Below are positions 1 to 8,723 of a DNA stretch of 64,000 bases, in pieces. The position numbers and the translations under genes were made by a program. Origin of the DNA: Symmachiella dynata (GTDB lineage Bacteria; Planctomycetota; Planctomycetia; Planctomycetales; Planctomycetaceae); assembly GCF_007747995.1 (NCBI RefSeq), contig NZ_CP036276.1, positions 5,446,001 through 5,510,000 on the forward strand, in the 5' to 3' direction. How positions within the stretch are numbered: position 1 is the stretch's first letter; every line of letters begins with the position of its first letter. Under the pieces are notes generated by a model. That model worked only from the letters and a program-made list of their open reading frames with translations. It was not told the DNA's origin and searched no databases.

Positions 1-23
1 TGCAGGCCGCTGCAGACCATTGC

Positions 24-1367
24 TTAGGCCGCGCGGCGCTTGTTTTTGTCACCAGACCGTGTCGACAACGGGATCGGACCGTCATCGAGGTTCCGTCGAT
101 AATTCACGAACCGCATCGTCATCGCATGCAGCGCCGGCACGGCGAACCAGCTGAACAGCAATAACCCCGCCCACAAATTCACGCCGATCGCCCGGCTGAA
201 TTTGCTACCGATCAAACACTCCGCCGCGAACCATGCACCGATGACAAACATCGCCATCCGCGGACGATGCGGCCGTTGCCGCACAACGCACGCCAACGGA
301 AAAAATGCCCACACCAAATAGTGTGTCCAGACCATGGGGCTTGTCAGAAAAAACCAACTGCAAACCATTCCCAACTCCCGGGCATCGCGGGAAATACCGC
401 CCCCGGTCTCCGCCACAGGCAGCAAACGCGGCAATTGCCGTCGTCGGTTGAGGCGCAAGCCACACAGTGCGGCAATTCCCAGACCGGCGAAAAACAGCGT
501 CGCTCCAGTCCGTGCCCGTCGCCACGTTGCCGCATCACACTTCAGTAGGTTCACTTGAAATCGATCGCCATACCACTTGGCCGGCACATCCATCATCACC
601 CGTGCCAAGACAGCATGCACAGCTTGGTTGTTGTACCGCGCGGTGCAGCGCATCGACCGCGGAAACGCCGGATCCTCGAGTCGATCCTGATCCGCACGCG
701 TGACGAACCGGCCCCAACTGTGGTACCAACCCACGTTGGTTTCGTAGCCAAAAAACAACGTCCCCAGCCCGCCCGCCACGAAAACAATCGTCGCGAGAAA
801 ACCGGCGCACACCTTCCACCGCAACCGCAATGCAAACGGCACCAAAAACAGCACCGGATACACCTTGATCGCCGTCGCCAACCCGATCAAGCAACCGCCA
901 CGAAACTCGCGTCCTTGCCGCGCAAAGGTATATGCTCCCAGCACCAAACACATCAAAATCAGGGTGTTTTGCCCCAGCGTTAACGTCCCCAGAAAAAACG
1001 GAGCAACGCCGACCACCGGGATCCACAGCTGCGCGTAATCCGGCGGCGGGAGATTCAACAACCCGATCGTCAGCCGCACAATGCCCCACGCGCAGCCAAT
1101 ATTGATCAAATAAATCACCAGCGCCGCCCCCCACAACGGCAGCGCGCCCAGCGGAGCGAACAGCACATAGAACGAAGGAGCGTAGGGGTCTTCGGGGTCG
1201 GGGCGATTCTCCACCGACGGCTGCTGCCAGTTTGCCACCCAAACGGCATGAAACCCCCGCAAGTCGCTGCTGGAACGCTCAGTCCGCACCGTGATCACAA
1301 TGCCGCCGACAGCAATCGCAGCGATAAGAATTAGGCGTTGGCGAATTTGAGCAGACGAGGCATCCAT
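24..1367 (-). CDS. GT87 (DUF2029) family membrane glycosyltransferase
   Basis: Polytopic membrane protein of 447 aa that resembles the GT87/DUF2029 family, whose characterised members are polyprenol-phosphate-mannose dependent mannosyltransferases. One N-terminal membrane segment (about residues 11-27) is followed by an extracytoplasmic loop with the DLRGFHAVWVA and YAPSFYVLFAPLGALP stretches; the second resembles the conserved Tyr-Pro loop before the second helix of this family. About eight further hydrophobic segments follow. The C-terminus is basic (KNKRR). The start is the ATG at 1365-1367. There is no lipid-carrier or sugar gene next to it, so donor and acceptor cannot be named. Family assignment is fairly sure; function is inferred. 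Confidence 0.75.
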   Translation of the reverse strand: MDASSAQIRQRLILIAAIAVGGIVITVRTERSSSDLRGFHAVWVANWQQPSVENRPDPEDPYAPSFYVLFAPLGALPLWGAALVIYLINIGCAWGIVRLTIGLLNLPPPDYAQLWIPVVGVAPFFLGTLTLGQNTLILMCLVLGAYTFARQGREFRGGCLIGLATAIKVYPVLFLVPFALRLRWKVCAGFLATIVFVAGGLGTLFFGYETNVGWYHSWGRFVTRADQDRLEDPAFPRSMRCTARYNNQAVHAVLARVMMDVPAKWYGDRFQVNLLKCDAATWRRARTGATLFFAGLGIAALCGLRLNRRRQLPRLLPVAETGGGISRDARELGMVCSWFFLTSPMVWTHYLVWAFFPLACVVRQRPHRPRMAMFVIGAWFAAECLIGSKFSRAIGVNLWAGLLLFSWFAVPALHAMTMRFVNYRRNLDDGPIPLSTRSGDKNKRRAA

Positions 1368-1386
1368 GCCGGTTTCTCTATAAGTT

Positions 1387-1462
1387 GTTTCAAAACCCTC
1401 TGACGCGTCCCACTGAGATCAATCATTAAGTTTCGGGAACAAGCACAACCGGGTTTTGAAAC
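1387..1462. repeat. 76-bp dispersed hairpin element, copy 1
   Basis: Perfect 12-bp terminal inverted repeats GTTTCAAAACCC (1387-1398) and GGGTTTTGAAAC (1451-1462) enclose a variable centre. A second copy of exactly the same length lies at 11003-11078. The two share about 24 bases at the left end and 26 at the right end, while the middle differs. It lies just upstream of the GT87 gene and next to the GGGAGGGCGAAG repeat. Confidence 0.85.
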
Positions 1463-1488
1463 CGGTTCCAATGCGAATGCGGCATCAT

Positions 1489-1515
1489 GGGAGGGCGAAG
1501 CTCCTGCTGAGCCGC
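1489..1515 (+). repeat. GGGAGGGCGAAGCTCC-type dispersed repeat, copy A
   Basis: A 27-bp sequence beginning GGGAGGGCGAAGCTCCTGCT and ending GAGCCGC. It is identical to the copy at 6214-6240 and very close to those at 41718-41744 and, inverted, 41814-41840. Translations of it give recurring peptides such as GEAPAEPR or SAGASPS in spurious reading frames. Confidence 0.85.
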
Positions 1516-1687
1516 AACGGTACATAGAACAGGATTTGCAGAAGAGTCGAAAAAATACGATCCAGTCGCGCGGCGAGACAGGTGCCGCACTCCCAACCAC
1601 CCCAAGGATTTCAGGGCCGGGAGTGTAATCGCTCACTGGAATCCCCGAAAGAGGAACTGCGCAGCTGACGGGCGATTGAAATTCGCG

Positions 1688-2107
1688 CTAATCGGCGTCC
1701 GGCAGGGAGAATTGAATCCGCTTTGCCGGTTCTTGTCCGGCAGCGAATCGGACTTCGGTACCCGGCGGAACGTGGGAGATGCCGATTTTGGGGCCAACCA
1801 GCAGACCGTATCGTGGGGTCTCAGGAGGCGGATCGGGCAATTCGACCGACGGGGGATATTCGGCTCCGAGCACTCGGACAAGGCGATCCGAACCATCTGG
1901 GCGGGTCAATTCAAGCAATTGGCCCTTAGCAAAGAGACCATGCTGGTCGGCGGTAAACCCAATCAGGGCAAGTCCGCGGCCTTTGATTTTCAGTGCGTGT
2001 TCAACGACAAACAGCGGTTGAGACGCCTCAACCGCTGGAAGAGTATTCATCGTTGCAGGCTCGTTACCAATCGAGGGAGTTTGGGGCGGCGAATCGCGCC
2101 TACTCAT
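1688..2107 (-). CDS. hypothetical protein with a beta-rich conserved core
   Basis: Protein of 139 aa if it starts at the ATG at 2105-2107, which overlaps the end of the upstream small gene in an ATGAGTAG arrangement typical of translational coupling. The sequence FVVEHALKIKGRGLALIGF, then LLELTRPDGSDRLVRVLG and YGLLVGPKIG, looks like a small beta-barrel. The alternation is reminiscent of the OB-like domain 2 of translation GTPases, but that is only a resemblance. No transmembrane segment or signal peptide. An in-frame ATG at 2049 is an alternative start. Opposite-strand frames here are judged to be shadows. Function unknown. Confidence 0.6.
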   Translation of the reverse strand: MSRRDSPPQTPSIGNEPATMNTLPAVEASQPLFVVEHALKIKGRGLALIGFTADQHGLFAKGQLLELTRPDGSDRLVRVLGAEYPPSVELPDPPPETPRYGLLVGPKIGISHVPPGTEVRFAAGQEPAKRIQFSLPDAD

Positions 2108-2264
2108 CAAATGTAAACAACGGGCTGATTTTCCGTGCTTTGGCCAGCAATTCGGCCTTTTCACCTTCGCTAGCAGCGTTGGCATAGACTTTGCGAAGCT
2201 TCTGCAACTTTTCACGACGTTTGCGGCGGCGTTTCATTTCCCGATCACGTTCGACACAACCCAT
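2100..2264 (-). CDS. DUF6800-like small basic protein
   Basis: A 54-residue, highly charged protein beginning MGCVERDREMKRRRKRREK and ending in KARKISPLFTFDE. The Arg/Lys-rich helix followed by a short acidic tail matches my recollection of the planctomycete DUF6800 family of mini-proteins; no function is known. Longer in-frame starts exist upstream (to 2324), but the family-like N-terminus favours 2264. It overlaps the next gene (1688-2107) by 8 bases, so the two are probably co-translated. The basic helix could bind nucleic acid; that is inference. Confidence 0.6.
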   Translation of the reverse strand: MGCVERDREMKRRRKRREKLQKLRKVYANAASEGEKAELLAKARKISPLFTFDE

Positions 2265-2532
2265 TTTGACGTAACTTTCCTGAGTGTAACAGTTTAATGC
2301 ATGTAACTGACTGCGGCTCCACACCGGCGCGACGTGGAGATACCGTGGTTTCAGTGGGTCATTCCCCGCCGACGCTGATATTACAGCGTTTCACAGTCCA
2401 TTTGGCAAGGGACACGCGCATCGCAAGTTGGCTAGTGGTCAAGCCTAGCGAGGATTACGCAGAAACCGGCGTCGGACGAAGTTCTTCCGACCCCAAGCCT
2501 CCTCAAGAGCGCTTTGTTCAACAAAAATCAAG

Positions 2533-2604
2533 TTGGGGACCTGGGACTTGAACCCAGAATAAGTGAGTCAGAGTCACTCGTGTTACCAATTACACTAATC
2601 TCCA
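2533..2604 (-). tRNA. tRNA-Gln (anticodon CTG)
   Basis: On the minus strand a cloverleaf can be read. The acceptor begins TGGAGAT and pairs with the 3' GTCCCCA, with one mismatch. The D-loop holds AATTGGTAA. The anticodon arm is AGTGA-CTCTGAC-TCACT, giving anticodon CTG with T33 and A37. The T-arm is CTGGG-TTCAAGT-CCCAG. A first base U paired with A72 is typical of tRNA-Gln. CCA is not encoded. It lies between the DUF6800-like gene and mfd. Confidence 0.9.
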
Positions 2605-2789
2605 AGACTTCTCATAGGACACGTCGCTGAACAATCCGTTCGCGAAATGGCCGCTAGCACGCGCCATTATGAAGGCCGTCAGCGGTTTGTCAACGACCTG
2701 GAAGGCGTGAGGCATGAGGGGACAGGCTTGAGGAATTTGCCGACACACGTCCAGATACTACCCATGCCCTAAACTCTGCGGCTCGCCTG

Positions 2790-2834
2790 ACTGCCTACTG
2801 CCTACTGCCGACTGCCTACTGCCTACTGCCTACT
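2790..2834. repeat. heptanucleotide tandem repeat (ACTGCCT)n
   Basis: About 6.4 head-to-tail copies of ACTGCCT, with one variant unit ACTGCCG, in the gap between tRNA-Gln and mfd. It ends about 55 bases before the mfd start. The rest of the 2605-2889 gap shows no gene. Confidence 0.85.
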
Positions 2835-2889
2835 AAAAAGTCATTGGCCAAATTCCACTCGCCCGCTACAATTTGCCCCAGCTAAAAGT

Positions 2890-5800
2890 ATGCCTAAGAA
2901 AACGCGTGCTCCAGTGCGGCATTTGGGTGACTTGGTGCCGCTGTTGTTGTGGTCTGACGGGTTCGGCGAGGTGCTTGCGGCGCTCCAACAGGGCGATAGC
3001 GGGACGATCGGCGGAGCCTGGGGCTCAGCGTGCGCGCTGACCACAGCCGCATTGGCTGACAAGGCGCCCGGCACGCTGCTGGTCGTGTTGCCTCGGATTA
3101 GTGAAGTCGATGATTTCGCCGACGATGTCGCCGGGCTGTGTGGATTCGATCCCGTTCTGTTTCCCGCCTGGGATTCACTCCCCAAGGATCACCGCATTAC
3201 CGATGTGACGTTTGGGGCCCGCCTCCGCGTTCTGCGGGCCCTGACTTCCACAAACCCGCCAAAGATTATTGTCACCAGCATTCCGGCCCTCTTGCAGCCG
3301 GTCCCCAGTCGCGACGAATTAATACGTGGCACGCGGACCTTTTCGGCCGGTGACGAAATCGACCCCGAAGAACTGGTGCGGGACTTGGTCGATCTCGGAC
3401 TCGAGCATGTCACCGGTATCGAAATGCCGGGTGAATTCAGCATGCATGGGGGGATTGTCGACATCTTCTCGCCCGATGCCGAAAACCCGCTGCGGCTGGA
3501 ATTCTTTGGCGATGAGTTGGAATCGATCCGTACATTCGATGTCGAGACGCAGCGCAAATTAGAGGACCTCAACGAAGCCGCCATTACGCTCGTCACTCCC
3601 CCGGGGCGCGACGACGAGTCGAACGGTGATCGCTTGGCAGGCGAACATTTTCTCGACTTCATTCCGCCACAACCTTGGATCGCGCTCATCGAACCGGAAG
3701 AACTAGTCGGCGAAGGAAAGCACTACCTGGAGCGGCTGGATGACCCGCGCGGTTTCTACCAAGTGGATGCCACGTTAGCACGATGCATGCAGCATCCCAC
3801 GGTGACGATCTCCGCCCTGGCGGGAGACAGCTTCGAGGCGACTTGCCATTTGCGGATTGAATCGGTGGAACGCTTCAATGGTCGCGCGGGTGAAGCAATA
3901 GCGGAATTGGGCACATTGCTGGCCAGCGACGAACGCGCGGTGATTGCTTGCCACAACGAAGGGGAACGCGAACGGCTGAGCGAGTTGATTGCTGAAAGCA
4001 AAATCCCGGGAGCCTCACGTATTTCCCTGTGTGTGGGGCGGTTGACGGCTGGATTTCGCATGGTTTCCGAGCGGGTGATTGTTGTCAGCGATCACGAATT
4101 GTTCCACCGCAAGGAAGTCCGCCGGGCAGTGAATAAAAAGGCGGCTGTCGAATCGCGGGCAATCGATAGTTTTCTGGAATTGAGCGAAGGGGATTTGGTC
4201 GTCCACCTCTCCAAAGGGATCGCCCGGTTTCGCGGGATCAAGTTGCTAGAGAAAGGCGACCAAAAAGAAGAGCATCTGGAATTAGAATTCCACGGCAAGA
4301 CACGGGTCTACGTGCCGGTTTCACTGATTCACTTGGTGCAAAAATATGTCGGCGGTGCCAAGTCGGCGCCGGTGCTGTCCCGGTTGGGATCCAAGAGTTG
4401 GGAACGCAAAAAACAGGCGGTTGAAGAAGCGGTTCGCGATCTGGCAGCGGAGATGATTCAACTGCAAGCGGCACGGAAGACAAAATCGGGACACACATTT
4501 CCAGTCGACAGCCAATGGCAGCGTGAATTTGAAGCTTCATTTCCCTATACAGAAACGCCCGATCAGTTGACGACCATGGAGTCGATTCGCGGTGACATGC
4601 AGGGCGCACAGCCGATGGACCGGCTCATTTGTGGCGATGTTGGTTACGGTAAAACGGAAATGGCAATCCGCGCCGCCTTTAAGGCGGTCGACTCCGGAAA
4701 ACAAGTCGCGGTGCTTGTTCCCACCACGGTGCTGGCCGAACAGCACTACCGTACTTTCAGCGAACGCATGGCGGAGTATCCGTTCAACGTCGATGTGCTC
4801 TCCCGTTTCAAAACCAAACGCGAACAACGCGAGACGTTGGCGAAGCTCAAATCGGGCGCGGTCGATTTGGTGATCGGTACGCACCGGCTGGTGCAAAAGG
4901 ATATCGAGTTCAACGATCTGGGCCTGCTGATCATCGATGAAGAACAACGCTTCGGCGTCGCTGCCAAGGAGATGCTCAAGCGGCTGCGACTGGAAGTCGA
5001 TGTGCTCACGATGAGTGCGACCCCTATTCCCCGCACGCTCCACATGTCGTTGGTCGGCATTCGGGATATCTCAAACCTGGAGACCCCGCCCCGTGACCGT
5101 CAAGCCGTGGAAACCCGCATTTGCCGCTTTGACGGCGAATTGATCCGGCAGGCGATCATTCGCGAAATGAATCGCGGCGGGCAGATTTATTTTGTGCATA
5201 ACCGTGTGTACAACATTCAAAGTATCGCCGATCAAATTCAATCGCTGGTCCCCGAAGCGCGCATCGGCATCGTGCATGGGCAGATGAAGGAAGGTGAACT
5301 CGAACCGGCAATGCTCTCGTTCGTCCGTCGCGAAACCGATGTGCTGGTGGCGACGACGATCATCGAAAGCGGATTGGATATCCCCAACGCGAATACGATC
5401 TTCATCCATCAAGCGGACAATTACGGTCTCGCCGATTTGCATCAACTGCGTGGACGCGTTGGCCGTTATAAGAATCGCGCCTATTGTTATTTGGTTCTCG
5501 AAGAAGGCCGCTCGCTCTCCAGCACAGCAGCGAAACGCCTCAAGGCGATTGAAGAATTCAGCGAACTGGGAGCGGGCTTCAAAATCGCCATGCGCGACCT
5601 GGAGATTCGCGGCTCGGGAAACATCTTGGGCAACGAACAGAGCGGGCACATCGCCAGCGTCGGTTACGAGCTGTATTGCCAGCTGCTGGAAAACTGTGTC
5701 CGCACGATGACCAACCAACCGTTGCGGCAAATGGCCAACGTGGCGATCGACCTGCCGATCTCGGCGTACTTGCCGGGATCCTACGTACCGCCGGGGCGGG

Positions 5801-6168
5801 CCAAGATCGAAGTCTACCGCCGTTTATCACGCACACAGGACTTCCAACAGCTTGCCGAATTCGAGGCGGAAGTGATCGACCGTTTTGGCCCGATGCCCGT
5901 GGAGGCCAAACGTCTTCTGGAATTGCGCGGCTTGCAATTGATGGCACATTTTTGGCAGATCGACGACATTCATCTCGAAGATCGTTATGCCGTGTTCTGT
6001 TACCGCGACCCGAAAAAGATCCAACAATTGAAAGCCTTTACGGGCAATCGCCTCCGTATCGCAGACGGACGGTCGGCCTATCTGCCGCTGGTCAAGACCC
6101 TGCCGTTAAATCTCGACACAGTCTTCGAAGACATCGTCGCAGTGCTCCGCCCCGGCGAGTTACCGTAA
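2890..6168 (+). CDS. mfd: transcription-repair coupling factor Mfd
   Basis: Mfd binds RNA polymerase stalled at DNA lesions, pushes it off with its DNA translocase and recruits UvrA for excision repair. The 1092-aa product has the usual family size and order. A UvrB-homology region covers roughly the first 350 residues. The RNA-polymerase interaction domain (EGDLVVHLSKGIARF to YVPVSLIHLVQKYVG) lies at about 430-490. RecG-like helicase motor domains follow, with Walker A GDVGYGKTE near 585, IIDEEQRFG near 682, SATPIPRTL, VATTIIESGLDIPNANT and QLRGRVGR. The C-terminal TRCF domain comes last. It stands alone, with no uvr gene next to it. Confidence 0.97.
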   Translation: MPKKTRAPVRHLGDLVPLLLWSDGFGEVLAALQQGDSGTIGGAWGSACALTTAALADKAPGTLLVVLPRISEVDDFADDVAGLCGFDPVLFPAWDSLPKDHRITDVTFGARLRVLRALTSTNPPKIIVTSIPALLQPVPSRDELIRGTRTFSAGDEIDPEELVRDLVDLGLEHVTGIEMPGEFSMHGGIVDIFSPDAENPLRLEFFGDELESIRTFDVETQRKLEDLNEAAITLVTPPGRDDESNGDRLAGEHFLDFIPPQPWIALIEPEELVGEGKHYLERLDDPRGFYQVDATLARCMQHPTVTISALAGDSFEATCHLRIESVERFNGRAGEAIAELGTLLASDERAVIACHNEGERERLSELIAESKIPGASRISLCVGRLTAGFRMVSERVIVVSDHELFHRKEVRRAVNKKAAVESRAIDSFLELSEGDLVVHLSKGIARFRGIKLLEKGDQKEEHLELEFHGKTRVYVPVSLIHLVQKYVGGAKSAPVLSRLGSKSWERKKQAVEEAVRDLAAEMIQLQAARKTKSGHTFPVDSQWQREFEASFPYTETPDQLTTMESIRGDMQGAQPMDRLICGDVGYGKTEMAIRAAFKAVDSGKQVAVLVPTTVLAEQHYRTFSERMAEYPFNVDVLSRFKTKREQRETLAKLKSGAVDLVIGTHRLVQKDIEFNDLGLLIIDEEQRFGVAAKEMLKRLRLEVDVLTMSATPIPRTLHMSLVGIRDISNLETPPRDRQAVETRICRFDGELIRQAIIREMNRGGQIYFVHNRVYNIQSIADQIQSLVPEARIGIVHGQMKEGELEPAMLSFVRRETDVLVATTIIESGLDIPNANTIFIHQADNYGLADLHQLRGRVGRYKNRAYCYLVLEEGRSLSSTAAKRLKAIEEFSELGAGFKIAMRDLEIRGSGNILGNEQSGHIASVGYELYCQLLENCVRTMTNQPLRQMANVAIDLPISAYLPGSYVPPGRAKIEVYRRLSRTQDFQQLAEFEAEVIDRFGPMPVEAKRLLELRGLQLMAHFWQIDDIHLEDRYAVFCYRDPKKIQQLKAFTGNRLRIADGRSAYLPLVKTLPLNLDTVFEDIVAVLRPGELP

Positions 6169-6213
6169 GCACGCGTGGCAAGTTTCATTTTCACGACGAA
6201 AACCCCGCAACAA

Positions 6214-6240
6214 GGGAGGGCGAAGCTCCTGCTGAGCCGC
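6214..6240 (+). repeat. GGGAGGGCGAAGCTCC-type dispersed repeat, copy B
   Basis: Identical over 27 bp to copy A (1489-1515). It lies 45 bp after the mfd stop codon, in the convergent gap between mfd and the MDR-family gene. Confidence 0.85.
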
Positions 6241-6355
6241 GCGAAATAAAATTCACCCCCACCCACTAAGCTTGGTATCTGCCACCCCTGAACGAATGAA
6301 GGCGACCACTGAGCACCACAGTGCCCCAATCAATTTTTGTTGTCCCGATTCGGGG

Positions 6356-7348
6356 TCATTCGCTGATGGACAACAACACCTTTCCCGCACGCCCCGATTG
6401 TTCGGCGGCCCGTACGGCGTCGCAAACTTTATCCAACGGGAATGTCTCGCCCACATCAGCTGTGAGGGTTCCGTCGCGGAGCAAGGTTTTCACCATTTTG
6501 ACCAGCTTCAGTTTGCCGATCAAATTCAGAGAGTTCATATGATTCGACAGCCAGAACCCGGCGATATTGGCGTCGGGCGTCATGATGTCGCGGGGGGAAA
6601 ACGAGAGTGGTTCCCCCGAAAGCGTGCCGAAGACCAACATGCGGCCCCCTTTGCCCAACGATTGCACCACAGCCGTGCCAAGTGCGCCGCCCACGGGGTC
6701 GATGGCATAAGGCACGCCCTGTCCGCTGGTGATTTCGGAAACGGCAGCGGGTAACTCTGCGGGGCTCGCGGCAATCACGGCATCGCCGCCGAGCGACTTG
6801 AGCTCAGCGACTTGTTCTTCACGGCGAACGACGTTGAGCGTGCGAAAGCCGTACTTGCGTCCCAAACGGATGACCATCTTGCCCAGCGCCGAACCGGCAG
6901 CAGTTTGCAGCAGCCATGCTCCGCGCGGTACTTTGAGTACTTGGCGGGTCATGACGTAGGCGGTTGCCGGATTGACGAAAAACATGGCGGCTTGCTCGAC
7001 GGATAACTCCTTACCCAAGGGAACCGCTTGTTTGGCAGGGACGGTGGTTTGCTGTTGCCAATTGCCGGTCGTGCCGTTCAGCACGGCGACCCGTTTGCCG
7101 ACCAAGAATTTGCCCAACAGTCCGCCGCCACTGGCTTCGACGATGCCGACCCCTTCGAATCCGGGCGTCGCCGGAAGTTCGGGCAGAATGCCGTATTGGC
7201 CGCGGATCATCATCAAATCCGACGGATTGATCGGGCTGGCCAGCATCCGCACGCGGACGTGTCCGGAAGCCGGGACCGGCTGGTCGCGCGATTCGATCCG
7301 CAAGACGTCGGCCGGTTCGCCGAATTGGTTGAGAACCACTGCTTGCAT
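6356..7348 (-). CDS. MDR-family zinc-independent NADPH oxidoreductase (quinone/2-enoyl thioester reductase-like)
   Basis: A 330-aa medium-chain dehydrogenase/reductase. The N-terminal GroES-like domain (MQAVVLNQFGEPADVL, NPSDLMMIRGQYG, PGFEGVGIV) has no catalytic or structural zinc cysteines. It is followed by a Rossmann domain with AAGSALGKMVIRLGRKYG. The AxxGxxG-type nucleotide loop and the NPSD motif are typical of quinone oxidoreductases and of MECR-type trans-2-enoyl thioester reductases, which use NADPH. The gene lies 126 bp downstream of a FAH-family gene in the same direction, so the two could be co-transcribed. The substrate cannot be told from sequence. Confidence 0.8.
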   Translation of the reverse strand: MQAVVLNQFGEPADVLRIESRDQPVPASGHVRVRMLASPINPSDLMMIRGQYGILPELPATPGFEGVGIVEASGGGLLGKFLVGKRVAVLNGTTGNWQQQTTVPAKQAVPLGKELSVEQAAMFFVNPATAYVMTRQVLKVPRGAWLLQTAAGSALGKMVIRLGRKYGFRTLNVVRREEQVAELKSLGGDAVIAASPAELPAAVSEITSGQGVPYAIDPVGGALGTAVVQSLGKGGRMLVFGTLSGEPLSFSPRDIMTPDANIAGFWLSNHMNSLNLIGKLKLVKMVKTLLRDGTLTADVGETFPLDKVCDAVRAAEQSGRAGKVLLSISE

Positions 7349-7424
7349 GTTGGGGGGCCTTGGGGTTTGTGACGTTGTTGGGTTTGTGGCGAAATGGGGT
7401 TGTGAATTTATCGCTCGGAACGAC

Positions 7425-7464
7425 GGCGAAGCCGTCGGTTTGGGAACTGTGCGACGGCTTCGCT
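7425..7464. repeat. small inverted repeat between FAH and MDR genes
   Basis: GGCGAAGCCGTC (7425-7436) and GACGGCTTCGCT (7453-7464) can pair over 11 bp around a 16-base loop, in the 126-bp gap between two minus-strand genes. It lacks a T-run on the minus strand, so it is more likely an attenuating hairpin or a small repeat than a full terminator. Confidence 0.45.
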
Positions 7465-7474
7465 GCTGGGAAGA

Positions 7475-8335
7475 CTAGAGTTGCTTCACGGAGTTTTTGA
7501 GGACGCCGAGGCCTTCGATTTCGACTTCGGTGACGTCGCCATCTTTGAGAAACACCGGCGGTTTGCGGGCCATGCCGACTCCTGGGGGAGTGCCGGTGAA
7601 GATGATATCGCCTGGTTCCAAACTGAACAGTTGCGAAATATGGGCAATGATTTCGTCGACGCCGAAGATTAGTTCTTTGGTCGAGGAGTCTTGCATCGTC
7701 TCGCCGTTGAGCCGCAGCGAAATCGCCAGGTCGCTCGGGTTCTCGATTTTATCGGCCGTCACGACGTACGGTCCGATCGGTGCAAAGGTATCGGGAGTTT
7801 TTCCCAACAGCCATTGACCGCCGGGGCGTCCGATTTGCCAGTCGCGGGCCGAGACGTCGTTGCCGACCGTGTATCCGGCAACGTGAGCGAAGGCGTCTTC
7901 ACGCGAAATATTCCGTCCCCCGCGGCCGATGACGACGACCAACTCCGCCTCATAATCCACAGTCTTACAGGCCGCTGGAAGTTCGATGGTTTCTTCGGGG
8001 CCAATCACGGAACTGGAAAACTTGCTGAAGCAAATCGGCTCATCGGGAATCGGCGCGTTGCTCTCCACGGCGTGGTCGCGGTAATTGAGACCAATGCAAA
8101 TCACCTTGCCGGGACGGGTTATCGGCGCCAGAAGTTCTCCCGTGACAAACTCACCCGCCGCCGAAGCTCGCTCGGCTGCGTCTTCGATTTTTTTCAGGTT
8201 CTGGGGAAGCTCGGCCAACAGGCCAGCCATGTCATTCGCAAGTGTCGGGTCGGCCGCCTGCAAATCTACGTATTGGTTTTCGATCACGGCGACGGCGCGG
8301 TTGCCGGCGTTTGTTCGCAAAGTGGCCAAATGCAT
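7475..8335 (-). CDS. fumarylacetoacetate hydrolase (FAH) family protein
   Basis: A 286-aa protein of the FAH superfamily, metal-dependent enzymes that cleave or decarboxylate beta-diketo acids and related compounds. Conserved pieces are VICIGLNYRDHA, the metal-binding acid cluster around DYEAELVVVIGRGGRNI, GYTVGNDVSARDWQ, TGTPPGVGM and a C-terminal VEIEGLGVLKN. The length fits the single-domain branch related to 2-hydroxyhepta-2,4-diene-1,7-dioate isomerases and acylpyruvases. No aromatic degradation genes surround it, so the substrate is open. The MDR oxidoreductase follows in the same direction. Confidence 0.88.
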   Translation of the reverse strand: MHLATLRTNAGNRAVAVIENQYVDLQAADPTLANDMAGLLAELPQNLKKIEDAAERASAAGEFVTGELLAPITRPGKVICIGLNYRDHAVESNAPIPDEPICFSKFSSSVIGPEETIELPAACKTVDYEAELVVVIGRGGRNISREDAFAHVAGYTVGNDVSARDWQIGRPGGQWLLGKTPDTFAPIGPYVVTADKIENPSDLAISLRLNGETMQDSSTKELIFGVDEIIAHISQLFSLEPGDIIFTGTPPGVGMARKPPVFLKDGDVTEVEIEGLGVLKNSVKQL

Positions 8336-8723
8336 CAGTCAACTCCTGGTTTGTTCCAACGTCGTTATTGTGCCGTTCGTGTACGGCAATTCGGGGCGCG
8401 CGTGAAAAACAGTTTTCTCGTACAACACTTCTCCCGGCTCATGAGCCGGACATCATACGGCTGTAGCGACTGGACTGGCAATCAAAGCGGATGGATCCGG
8501 GACAATTCGGCCATTTCACCAGCGATACAGCGGTCGATTGAGGCGAAATCTGAACATTCGTCATGCGGAATTCGGCCCCCAGACATCTTAAATCCCGCCA
8601 AAACTGGCTCAAAACGTCATTTGTTCGGGGTTTCGACGCTGCGAATTGCTCGAAAAATGATTCCCTTTGCCTCAAACAGTCGATAAGATGAAAAAGAGCG
8701 AATCATTTTGTTGGAGCCGGTCT
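8336..8723. other. 388-bp divergent intergenic region
   Basis: Separates the minus-strand FAH gene from the plus-strand FHA gene and so must hold both promoters. I see no further open frame, repeat or convincing RNA structure in it, and no promoter hexamers I would defend. Confidence 0.4.

Noticed and set aside
535-1242. 235-codon minus-strand frame inside the GT87 gene
   Set aside because: Same strand but another frame; the GT87 frame has the membrane helices and family motifs.
1331-1636. 101-codon minus-strand frame
   Set aside because: Passes through the 76-bp repeat and the GGGAGGGCGAAG repeat; its peptide GSAGASPS is a repeat translation.
1676-2116. 146-codon plus-strand frame
   Set aside because: Opposite strand of the gene 1688-2107, which is coupled to the upstream mini-protein gene and has a plausible protein core.
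2787-2835. possible CRISPR-like repeats
   Set aside because: The units are only 7 bp and directly adjacent, with no spacers; no cas gene in the window.
5071-5730. 219-codon minus-strand frame
   Set aside because: Antisense shadow within mfd.
7691-8686. 331-codon plus-strand frame
   Set aside because: Antisense shadow of the FAH-family gene; composition is Arg/Ser/His-rich with no recognisable motif.
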